Below, piece by piece: positions 1-5,216 of a stretch of 5,216 bases of DNA (positions within the stretch are counted from its first letter, which is position 1; each line of letters begins with the position of its first letter). A program made the position numbers and the translations under genes. The notes beneath the pieces were generated by a model. It made no database searches. It had not been told where the DNA came from and saw only the letters and a program-made list of their open reading frames with translations. Source of the DNA: Pseudonocardiales bacterium (GTDB lineage Bacteria > Actinomycetota > Actinomycetes > Mycobacteriales > Jatrophihabitantaceae); contig JAVEEO010000136.1 of the NCBI GenBank assembly GCA_030840415.1, positions 1-5,216 of the forward strand, given 5' to 3'.

Positions 1-1
1 G

Positions 2-259
2 CGGATCGGGACCTCCAGCGCCTTCACCGAATCCGGTTCGGGGGTGTCGCTGGACGGCACCGCGCTGCAGTTGCCCTACGACGTGCTGGCGATCGGGGAT
101 CCCAAGACGCTGGAGACCGCCCTCAACATCCAGGGCGGGGTCGTCAACACCGTGCACGCCGCCGGCGGTGAGATCGAGATCACCGAGCAGCCGGTTGTCA
201 GCATCACCGTCACCAGAGCGGTTCCGACACCCCGGTACGCCACCCCGACAGGTAAGTGA
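2..259 (+). CDS. DUF881 family protein, C-terminal part (5' end outside window)
   Basis: The reading frame is open from base 2 to the TGA at 257-259 and gives the last 85 residues of a protein whose start lies upstream. The segment from LPYDVLAIGDP through TLETALNIQGGVV is typical of the C-terminal end of DUF881 proteins. These are usually anchored by one N-terminal membrane helix with a coiled coil and an extracytoplasmic domain; those parts would be outside the window. The remaining tail (EIEITEQPVVSITVTRAV, then a short Pro/Thr-rich end) looks complete. In M. tuberculosis the homologue at this position is Rv1825, directly upstream of gcvH. The biochemical function of the family is not established; a link to the cell envelope or division is only suggested by its usual neighbours. 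The family call is from remembered motifs and gene order. Confidence 0.8.
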   Translation, partial: RIGTSSAFTESGSGVSLDGTALQLPYDVLAIGDPKTLETALNIQGGVVNTVHAAGGEIEITEQPVVSITVTRAVPTPRYATPTGK

Positions 260-284
260 TCACCGCGGGATGACCCGGTAAGGT
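256..284 (+). promoter_or_regulatory. weak candidate promoter for gcvH
   Basis: TAAGGT at 279-284 fits the actinobacterial SigA -10 pattern TANNNT. The hexamer 17 bases upstream, GTGATC at 256-261, matches the -35 consensus TTGACN poorly. The candidate begins at the stop codon of the DUF881 gene. gcvH could equally be read through from upstream, so this is tentative. Confidence 0.3.
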
Positions 285-292
285 CGCGCGCA

Positions 293-307
293 CCGCGCCT
301 GGCGCGG
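293..307. repeat. perfect 7+1+7 inverted repeat upstream of gcvH
   Basis: CCGCGCC at 293-299 and GGCGCGG at 301-307 are perfect reverse complements around the single base T300. As RNA this would fold as a 6-bp stem with a 3-base loop. No T-run follows, so it is not a convincing intrinsic terminator. It lies just downstream of the weak -10 candidate at 279-284 and could be an operator, a leader hairpin, or chance in GC-rich DNA. Confidence 0.45.
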
Positions 308-374
308 GCCGGTACCGGGTGCCGCCGCCGGAGCAGCCGGAGTTCTACCCTGACGTCGACGAGATGAGAAGGAC

Positions 375-761
375 ATGGCAGAGATTCCACCTGACCTGCG
401 CTACACCACCGACCACGAATGGGCCAAGGTGGTCAGCGGCAACACCGTCCGGGTCGGCATCACCGACTACGCGCAGAACTCGCTCGGCGACATCGTGTTC
501 GTGTCGGTGCACGGCCTGGACGCGGCGGTGGAATCCGGTGACACCTTCGGCGAGGTCGAGTCGACCAAGAGCGTCTCCGACCTCTACGCCCCGGTCGCGG
601 GTTCGGTGGTGACCCGCAACGAGGCGCTGGACGACAACCCCGACCTGGTCAACACCGACCCCTATGGCGCGGGCTGGATCGCCGAGATCGAGGTCGCCGA
701 CGTGGCGGTGCTGGACTCGCTGCTCGACGCCGAGGGCTACGGCCAGGTCACCGCCGAGTGA
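375..761 (+). CDS. gcvH: glycine cleavage system protein H
   Basis: This 128-residue protein is the lipoyl carrier of the glycine cleavage system. Its swinging lipoyl arm receives the aminomethyl group from glycine after decarboxylation by GcvP, passes it to GcvT, and is reoxidised by lipoamide dehydrogenase; it acts in the cytoplasm. The whole H-protein fold is visible: LRYTTDHEWAKV near the N-terminus, VGITDYAQNSLGDIVFV at about 27-43, and the lipoylation motif GEVESTKSVSDLYAPV with the target lysine at residue 65. NTDPYGAGWIAEIEV follows near 93-107. Length is normal for the family (about 125-135). ATG 375 is the first start after an in-frame stop at 351-353 and gives the expected N-terminus. 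The purine-rich GAGAAGG at 366-372 is only two bases from the start, which is tight. The partner gene gcvP lies about 3 kb downstream on the same strand, separated by regulatory genes. Confidence 0.97.
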   Translation: MAEIPPDLRYTTDHEWAKVVSGNTVRVGITDYAQNSLGDIVFVSVHGLDAAVESGDTFGEVESTKSVSDLYAPVAGSVVTRNEALDDNPDLVNTDPYGAGWIAEIEVADVAVLDSLLDAEGYGQVTAE

Positions 762-775
762 ACCTCCACCTCGCG

Positions 776-805
776 TTGACCCTTTACCTTCCGGCAAACT
801 AGGCT
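776..805 (+). promoter_or_regulatory. SigA-type promoter for garA (TTGACC-N18-TAGGCT)
   Basis: A -35 hexamer TTGACC at 776-781 is followed after 18 bases by TAGGCT at 800-805, which fits the actinobacterial SigA pattern TTGACN-N17/18-TANNNT. Transcription would begin near 811-814, giving a leader of about 70 bases before the GTG at 882. Position, strand and spacing all suit the garA-ftsR pair. Confidence 0.7.
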
Positions 806-817
806 CGACGGCACCGG

Positions 818-839
818 CGACCGGATCTGTTCGACCGGA
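818..839. repeat. short direct repeat in the garA leader
   Basis: CGACCGGA occurs at 818-825 and again at 832-839, a 14-base period, just downstream of the predicted garA transcription start. It may be a regulator half-site pair or chance in GC-rich DNA; nothing else in the window supports a role. Confidence 0.3.
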
Positions 840-881
840 ACCACCGTCGTCAGGCAAGCACGAAGAAAGGGCGTCCCCGGC

Positions 882-1412
882 GTGTTCTGCACCGCGTGTG
901 GCACCGAGAATTCCGCTGACAGTCGATTCTGCGCGCAGTGCGGTGCCCAGCTGGCGGGCGCCAACCAGCCCGTGGCCGGCCGGCCGAGCGGCCCGGACGT
1001 GACCTCGATCCTGTCTGCCGGGTTCGCCCCGGTCAGCACCGACAGCGACGAGTTCTCGCCCGAGGCCCACCAGCGCGCCATCGACGCGCTGGCTCCGGGC
1101 TCGGCCCTGCTGGTGGTCAAGCGCGGCCCCAACGCCGGCAGCCGGTTCCTGCTCGACCAGGACGTCACGACCGCCGGGCGGCACCCGGACAGCGACATCT
1201 TCCTCGACGACGTCACGGTCTCGCGCCGGCATGTCGAGTTCCGCCGCGACGGTGCCGGCTTCACCGTGCACGACGTGGGCAGCCTGAACGGCACCTACGT
1301 CAACCGGGAGCGGATCGACTCGGCGACCCTGGCCGGCGGCGACGAGGTGCAGATCGGAAAGTTCCGGCTGGTCTACCTGAACTCGCCGAGCCGCGGTGGA
1401 GCAGGTTCGTGA
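882..1412 (+). CDS. garA: GarA/OdhI-like FHA protein with N-terminal zinc ribbon
   Basis: The protein has 176 residues. The FHA domain spans about 72-168 (GSALLVVKRGPNAG onward) and carries the phospho-threonine binding residues: Arg100 in AGRHPDSD, Ser114 and His117 in VSRRH, and Asn136 in SLNGTYVN. It closely resembles GarA of M. tuberculosis and OdhI of Corynebacterium. In those proteins the unphosphorylated form binds and inhibits 2-oxoglutarate dehydrogenase and adjusts glutamate enzymes, and kinase phosphorylation of an N-terminal ETTS motif switches it off. Two differences stand out. Residues 3-20 form a zinc ribbon (CTAC and CAQC, Cys3/6/17/20), and the segment at 39-43 reads DVTSI, keeping only one threonine (Thr41). 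GTG 882 is the only usable start: no other start codon lies between it and the in-frame stop at 777-779. Its likely ribosome binding site AAGAAAGGG (863-871) is about 10 bases away. The stop overlaps the ftsR start. Orthology is inferred from domain and locus. Confidence 0.88.
   Translation: MFCTACGTENSADSRFCAQCGAQLAGANQPVAGRPSGPDVTSILSAGFAPVSTDSDEFSPEAHQRAIDALAPGSALLVVKRGPNAGSRFLLDQDVTTAGRHPDSDIFLDDVTVSRRHVEFRRDGAGFTVHDVGSLNGTYVNRERIDSATLAGGDEVQIGKFRLVYLNSPSRGGAGS
1398..1401 (+). promoter_or_regulatory. ribosome binding site setting the ftsR GTG start
   Basis: GGAG at 1398-1401 lies inside the last codons of garA, 7 bases before the GTG at 1409. This, together with the overlap of garA's TGA (1410-1412) with that GTG, fixes the start of the next gene. 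Confidence 0.65.
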
Positions 1413-2146
1413 ACGCCGCCAGCCTGCCGGCCCGCGGAACGCTGTCGATCGGCGAGGTGCTGGCCCAGCTGCGCGCCGATTTCCCGGACGTGACGATCTC
1501 CAAGATCCGCTTCCTGGAGGACCAGGGGCTGGTGCAGCCGGACCGCACCCCGTCGGGCTACCGCAAGTTCTCCGGCTCTGACGTCGCCCGGCTGAAGTAC
1601 GTGCTCAGCCAGCAGCGTGACCACTACCTGCCGCTGCGGGTCATCAAGGACCAGCTCGAGGCCATCGACCGTGGTCATGGCCACGGCTCGCTGCCGGCCG
1701 GCCCGGTGCCGCGGGCGGCGCATCCCGCCATCGTCGACAACGCCCCGACGCCCGAGCACTTCCGGTCCTCGGCCGCGGCGATGCGGCTGAGCCGCGAGGA
1801 ACTGCTCAACACCGCCGGGCTGCGGCCCGCCCAGCTGTCCGAGCTCGAGCAGTACGGCCTGATCAGCCAGCGGGCCGGTGGTTACTACGACGACGACGCG
1901 CTGGCGATCGCCCGGGTGGTGGCCGAGATGGCCCGGTTCGGCATCGAGGGACGGCACCTGCGCGGCTTCAAGTCCGCCGCCGACCGCGAGGTGGGGCTGT
2001 TCGGCCAGGTCGCGGGACCGATGGCCAAGCAGCGCAGCGGTGACGGCCGGGCCCGCGCCGAGGAGACGGTGCGCGAGCTCGCGGCGCTGTCGGTGCGCCT
2101 GCACGCCGCGCTGGTCCAGATTGGGCTGCGCGAGATCGTCGGCTGA
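1409..2146 (+). CDS. ftsR: MerR-family transcriptional regulator, FtsR (Rv1828) type
   Basis: The protein has 245 residues, close to the roughly 247 I recall for Rv1828. A winged helix-turn-helix of MerR type occupies about residues 11-88: TLSIGEVLAQL, then TISKIRFLEDQGLVQPDRTP and SGYRKFSGSDVARLKYVL as the wing and following helix. A His/Gly/Pro-rich linker (about 89-117) leads to a second helical domain at about 120-245, including RLSREELLNTAGL, YYDDDALAIARVVAEMARFGIEGRHLRGFKSAADRE and the C-terminal REIVG; this second domain is characteristic of the Rv1828 group. In Corynebacterium glutamicum the homologue FtsR activates ftsZ expression and affects cell division. No cysteines or other metal-sensing residues are visible, so it is not a classical metal-responsive MerR. 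The GTG start overlaps the garA stop by 4 bases, suggesting translational coupling. The long open frame extends upstream into garA, but an earlier start would overlap garA heavily and give an unrelated N-terminus. Confidence 0.93.
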   Translation: MNAASLPARGTLSIGEVLAQLRADFPDVTISKIRFLEDQGLVQPDRTPSGYRKFSGSDVARLKYVLSQQRDHYLPLRVIKDQLEAIDRGHGHGSLPAGPVPRAAHPAIVDNAPTPEHFRSSAAAMRLSREELLNTAGLRPAQLSELEQYGLISQRAGGYYDDDALAIARVVAEMARFGIEGRHLRGFKSAADREVGLFGQVAGPMAKQRSGDGRARAEETVRELAALSVRLHAALVQIGLREIVG

Positions 2147-2159
2147 CGCCGAGACCGGC

Positions 2160-2165
2160 TACGCT
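2160..2165 (+). promoter_or_regulatory. weak -10-like element upstream of the nuclease-domain gene
   Basis: TACGCT at 2160-2165 fits TANNNT and sits 50 bases before the next start codon in the 68-base spacer after ftsR. The upstream hexamer at 18-base spacing (TCGTCG, 2136-2141) is a poor -35. The downstream gene may simply be co-transcribed with garA-ftsR. Confidence 0.25.
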
Positions 2166-2214
2166 CGACAGGGTCAGTCAGGTTCGGTATTCGACAGCAG
2201 AGGAAGGCCGCCAG

Positions 2215-2730
2215 ATGACCCTGCATCCGCTTCAGGTTGTCGGCGTTCGGGTCGAGCTGCCCGCCAACCAGCCGGTGGTCCTGCTCAAGGAGTCCGCGGG
2301 CGCCCGCTACCTGCCGATCTGGATCGGCGCGGTGGAGGCCTCGGCCATCGCCTTCGAGCAGCAGGGAGTGCAGCCCCCGCGGCCGATGACCCACGACCTG
2401 CTCAAGGACGTGATCGGCGCGCTGGGCGGCAAGCTCAAGCAGGTGTCGATCACCGAGCTGCGCGACGACGTGTTCTACGCCGAGCTGCAGTTCGCCGACG
2501 GCACCACGGTCAGCGCCCGGCCCTCCGACGCGATCGCGTTGGCACTGCGCACCAACACCCCGATCGTCGGGGACGAGAGCGTGCTGGCCGCCGCCGGGAT
2601 CTCGATACCCGAAGAGGACGAGGACGAGGTGGAGCGGTTTCGCGAGTTCCTGGACACCATCTCCGCCGACGACTTCGCCGGCTCCGAAGGCGACGAACCG
2701 CCGGCCCAGCCCGGCACCGGATCCACCTGA
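2215..2730 (+). CDS. bifunctional nuclease (BFN/DUF151) domain protein, Rv1829-like
   Basis: The protein has 171 residues. The BFN (DUF151) domain covers about 1-132, with its hallmark segments in order: VVLLKESAGARYLPIWIG (21-38), EASAIAF (41-47), RPMTHDLL (56-63), DDVFYAELQF (84-93) and ARPSDAIALALR (101-112). The C-terminal part is acidic (EEDEDE at 133-138) and ends with FREFLDTISADDF and a Gly/Pro tail, as I recall in actinobacterial members. Plant and Thermotoga relatives have been studied as nuclease-like or structural proteins; the role in actinobacteria is unknown, so nuclease activity should not be assumed. ATG 2215 is well supported by AGAGGAAGG at 2199-2207, seven bases upstream. 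The gene follows ftsR by 68 bases and is the same neighbour as Rv1829 in M. tuberculosis. Confidence 0.93.
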   Translation: MTLHPLQVVGVRVELPANQPVVLLKESAGARYLPIWIGAVEASAIAFEQQGVQPPRPMTHDLLKDVIGALGGKLKQVSITELRDDVFYAELQFADGTTVSARPSDAIALALRTNTPIVGDESVLAAAGISIPEEDEDEVERFREFLDTISADDFAGSEGDEPPAQPGTGST

Positions 2731-2764
2731 AAAGTCTGTACCTGAACTCGACGGTTACTTTTTC
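2731..2764. other. AT-richer stretch after the BFN gene, weak terminator candidate
   Basis: Directly after the BFN stop codon the sequence is AT-richer than anything nearby and contains TTTTT at 2759-2763. GTACC at 2738-2742 could pair with GGTTAC at 2753-2758 with one bulged T, placing a short stem before the T-run. The stem is weak and the loop is about 10 bases, so termination is only a possibility. It would fit a transcript boundary before the promoter at 2786. Confidence 0.3.
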
Positions 2765-2785
2765 GGAGCGATCCGGCGAGGCGGA

Positions 2786-2815
2786 TTGACCGGTGCAGCC
2801 ACCGCGGCATACCGT
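2786..2815 (+). promoter_or_regulatory. SigA-type promoter for the second MerR gene (TTGACC-N18-TACCGT)
   Basis: TTGACC at 2786-2791 and TACCGT at 2810-2815 are separated by 18 bases, the same -35 hexamer and spacing as the garA promoter at 776-805. Transcription would begin near 2821-2823, leaving a leader of about 100 bases before the GTG at 2922. Confidence 0.7.
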
Positions 2816-2822
2816 CGACGAA

Positions 2823-2847
2823 TACCCACGGTGCAATTCGGTGGGTA
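2823..2847. repeat. perfect 7+11+7 inverted repeat at the predicted transcription start
   Basis: TACCCAC (2823-2829) and GTGGGTA (2841-2847) are perfect reverse complements separated by 11 bases. The repeat starts at or just after the predicted transcription start of the second MerR gene. It could be an operator for that protein or for FtsR, or the first hairpin of a structured leader RNA. Confidence 0.55.
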
Positions 2848-2853
2848 CCGCGC

Positions 2854-2872
2854 CCGGTTCACCTCGAACCGG
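2854..2872. repeat. perfect 7-bp hairpin in the second MerR gene leader
   Basis: CCGGTTC (2854-2860) and GAACCGG (2866-2872) are perfect reverse complements around a 5-base loop, a compact stable hairpin in RNA. An alternative pairing of CCTC (2862-2865) with GAGG (2872-2875) would compete with it. It follows the repeat at 2823-2847 by six bases and precedes the start codon by about 50. Confidence 0.55.
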
Positions 2873-2921
2873 AGGCGGCTCACCGGGGATCGCAGCTATG
2901 CGCGGCAGGTAGGAGATCGAC

Positions 2922-3476
2922 GTGCTGGACCATACGCCCGAGCAGGGTGAGTTGTTCTCCCAGCCGGGTATCGGCTCCGACGACTCGGTCGGCTACCGGG
3001 GCCCGACGGCCTGTGCCGCGGCCGGTATCACCTACCGCCAGCTCGACTACTGGGCCCGCACCGAACTGGTGGTGCCCTCGGTCCGCTCGGCGGCAGGCTC
3101 CGGCAGCCAGCGGCTCTACTCGTTCAAGGACATCCTGGTTCTGAAGGTGGTCAAGCGACTGCTCGACACCGGGGTCTCGCTGCAGAACATCCGGCTGGCG
3201 GTGGACGCGCTGCGCGAGCGCGGCGTCGACGACCTGGCCCGGATCACCCTGCTCTCCGACGGCACCACGGTCTATGAGTGCACCTCCTCCGAAGAGGTGG
3301 TCGACCTGCTGCGGGGCGGCCAGGGCGTGTTCGGGATCGCGGTCAGCGGCGCGCTGCGCGAGCTGGCCGGCTCGCTGGCGACCCTGCCGTCCGAGCGCAC
3401 CGACGGCGCGGTGCCCACCGAAACCGCCGCCGACGAATTGGCCCGGCGCCGGCAGCGGCGCACCGCCACCGCCTAG
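2922..3476 (+). CDS. MerR-family transcriptional regulator, Rv1830 type
   Basis: The protein has 184 residues. A MerR-type winged helix-turn-helix lies at about 24-95: GYRGPTACAAAGITYRQLDY with WARTELVVPS as the first part, then GSQRLYSFKDILVLKVVKRL and LDTGVSLQNIRLAVDALRER. The second part (about 102-150, ARITLLSDGTTVYECTSSEE, VVDLLRGGQGVFGIAVSGAL) is strongly conserved in the Rv1830 group and is not a known metal-binding domain. The end is basic (ARRRQRR). GTG 2922 is the first start after an in-frame TAG at 2910-2912 and has AGGAGA at 2911-2916. The protein is shorter than Rv1830 (about 225 residues as I recall), mainly at the N-terminus. Targets are unknown here; autoregulation through the leader repeats is possible. 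It sits directly upstream of the gcvP riboswitch. Distinct from ftsR: the two MerR genes are not close copies. Confidence 0.92.
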   Translation: MLDHTPEQGELFSQPGIGSDDSVGYRGPTACAAAGITYRQLDYWARTELVVPSVRSAAGSGSQRLYSFKDILVLKVVKRLLDTGVSLQNIRLAVDALRERGVDDLARITLLSDGTTVYECTSSEEVVDLLRGGQGVFGIAVSGALRELAGSLATLPSERTDGAVPTETAADELARRRQRRTATA

Positions 3477-3509
3477 CAGCGCCAGAGTCGTTCGCGGCGT
3501 CCGGGCTGG

Positions 3510-3515
3510 TACCGT
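3510..3515 (+). promoter_or_regulatory. candidate -10 element of the gcvP/riboswitch promoter
   Basis: TACCGT at 3510-3515 fits TANNNT and is identical to the -10 hexamer at 2810-2815; both are followed by GACG. Transcription would begin near 3521-3524, just before the riboswitch P1 strand at 3530, which is the right place. No good -35 hexamer is visible 16-18 bases upstream, so the promoter may be weak or rely on another feature. Confidence 0.45.
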
Positions 3516-3529
3516 GACGGTTACCGCAA

Positions 3530-3618
3530 CGCGCACGGGAGAGTCCGTCCAGCCAGTTCAGGACGGCGCCGAAGGGGCAATTTCCCCGCCAACCTCTCAG
3601 GCTGCAGGACCGTGCGTG
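3530..3618 (+). promoter_or_regulatory. glycine riboswitch aptamer (gcvP leader)
   Basis: This matches the glycine riboswitch family. P1 forms between 3530-3536 (CGCGCAC) and 3612-3618 (GTGCGTG), seven pairs with one G-U. P2 forms between GAGAG at 3539-3543 and CTCTC at 3594-3598. A 6-bp arm forms between CCGTCC (3545-3550) and GGACGG (3561-3566). The conserved core GCGCCGAAGGGGCAA lies at 3566-3580, with GGGG (3574-3577) closing on CCCC (3584-3587), and the second core block CTCTCAGGC then AGGAC lies at 3594-3610. Such RNAs bind glycine and switch on glycine cleavage genes. It sits in the 236-base gap directly before gcvP, a well-known actinobacterial arrangement. Only one complete aptamer core is present. 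Confidence 0.93.
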
Positions 3619-3625
3619 CAGGTAG

Positions 3626-3651
3626 CTCTGAAGGGCGCCAGCCTGACAGAG
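3626..3651 (+). promoter_or_regulatory. possible ghost aptamer hairpin after the glycine aptamer
   Basis: CTCTG (3626-3630) pairs with CAGAG (3647-3651), and AGG (3632-3634) with CCT (3642-3644) inside it. The segment contains GACAGAGG but no GCCGAAGG core, so it is not a second complete aptamer. Single-aptamer glycine riboswitches are known to carry a small 3' 'ghost' helix that docks on the aptamer; this hairpin is in the right place for that. The assignment is inference. Confidence 0.5.
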
Positions 3652-3708
3652 GGGGAGTGGTCCGGTCATACCCTCCGGGCTGCTTCGGCCCTGTCTGACG
3701 TTGGAGTG
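3649..3708 (+). promoter_or_regulatory. expression platform and ribosome binding site of gcvP
   Basis: The gcvP ribosome binding site GGAG is at 3703-3706, six bases before the ATG. CTCC at 3673-3676 can pair with it, enclosing a stable hairpin of GGGC (3677-3680) with GCCC (3688-3691). The overlapping CCCTC (3671-3675) can instead pair with GAGGG (3649-3653) at the end of the ghost hairpin. There is no T-run, so control of translation initiation fits better than termination. The pairings are read by eye and were not folded computationally. Confidence 0.5.
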
Positions 3709-3712
3709 CCGC

Positions 3713-5216
<1,504 letters not shown>

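Noticed and set aside
345..1271. 308-residue open frame on the minus strand
   Set aside because: It covers gcvH, the garA promoter and the garA start in antisense, with no recognisable domain and biased composition. It is a shadow of the + strand genes.
938..1408. Long N-terminal extension of ftsR
   Set aside because: The ftsR frame stays open back through garA, but the translation there is Arg/Pro-rich and out of frame with the conserved FHA domain. The GTG at 1409 with GGAG upstream gives the expected length.
1373..2104. 243-residue open frame on the minus strand
   Set aside because: It is the complement of ftsR, with repetitive Gly/Gln/Val-rich composition and no family motif.
3620..3705. 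Second full glycine aptamer
   Set aside because: GACAGAGG is present, but the GCCGAAGG core and a second CTCAGG are missing, so only a ghost-like hairpin is supported.

Overview
The window is a dense, very GC-rich stretch with every gene on the + strand and strong G/C third-position codon bias, plus GTG starts. This fits a high-GC actinomycete. The gene order is DUF881 protein, gcvH, GarA-like FHA protein, FtsR-type MerR regulator, bifunctional-nuclease-domain protein, second MerR regulator, gcvP. It matches what I recall of the Mycobacterium tuberculosis Rv1825-Rv1832 block, except that nothing corresponds to Rv1831. The GarA-like protein starts with a zinc ribbon that mycobacterial GarA lacks. 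The source is therefore more likely an actinomycete outside Mycobacterium; I cannot name a genus.

Layout: 1-259 is the C-terminal end of a DUF881 protein. 260-374 is a spacer with a perfect short palindrome and a weak promoter candidate. 375-761 is gcvH. 762-881 holds a convincing SigA-type promoter (TTGACC-N18-TAGGCT) for 882-1412 (garA), whose stop overlaps the GTG start of ftsR (1409-2146). 2215-2730 encodes the bifunctional nuclease domain protein. 2731-2921 is a non-coding leader with a second promoter of the same design (TTGACC-N18-TACCGT) and two perfect inverted repeats. 2922-3476 encodes the second MerR regulator. 3477-3712 holds a glycine riboswitch with one full aptamer and a following hairpin that may be a ghost aptamer. 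3713-5216 is the first half of gcvP, cut by the window end. No stretch over 300 bases lacks a gene.

How the genes fit together: gcvH and gcvP encode two parts of the glycine cleavage system. Between them lies a regulatory set: an FHA protein of the family that inhibits 2-oxoglutarate dehydrogenase and tunes glutamate metabolism under Ser/Thr kinase control, and two MerR-type regulators, one related to the cell-division regulator FtsR. gcvP appears to be controlled by glycine through the riboswitch, while gcvH has no riboswitch in front of it. Most of this is a conserved actinobacterial locus rather than a new system. The points worth a second look are the zinc-ribbon GarA with an altered phospho-threonine motif, the single-aptamer riboswitch with its possible alternative pairings around the gcvP ribosome binding site, and the structured leader of the second MerR gene.
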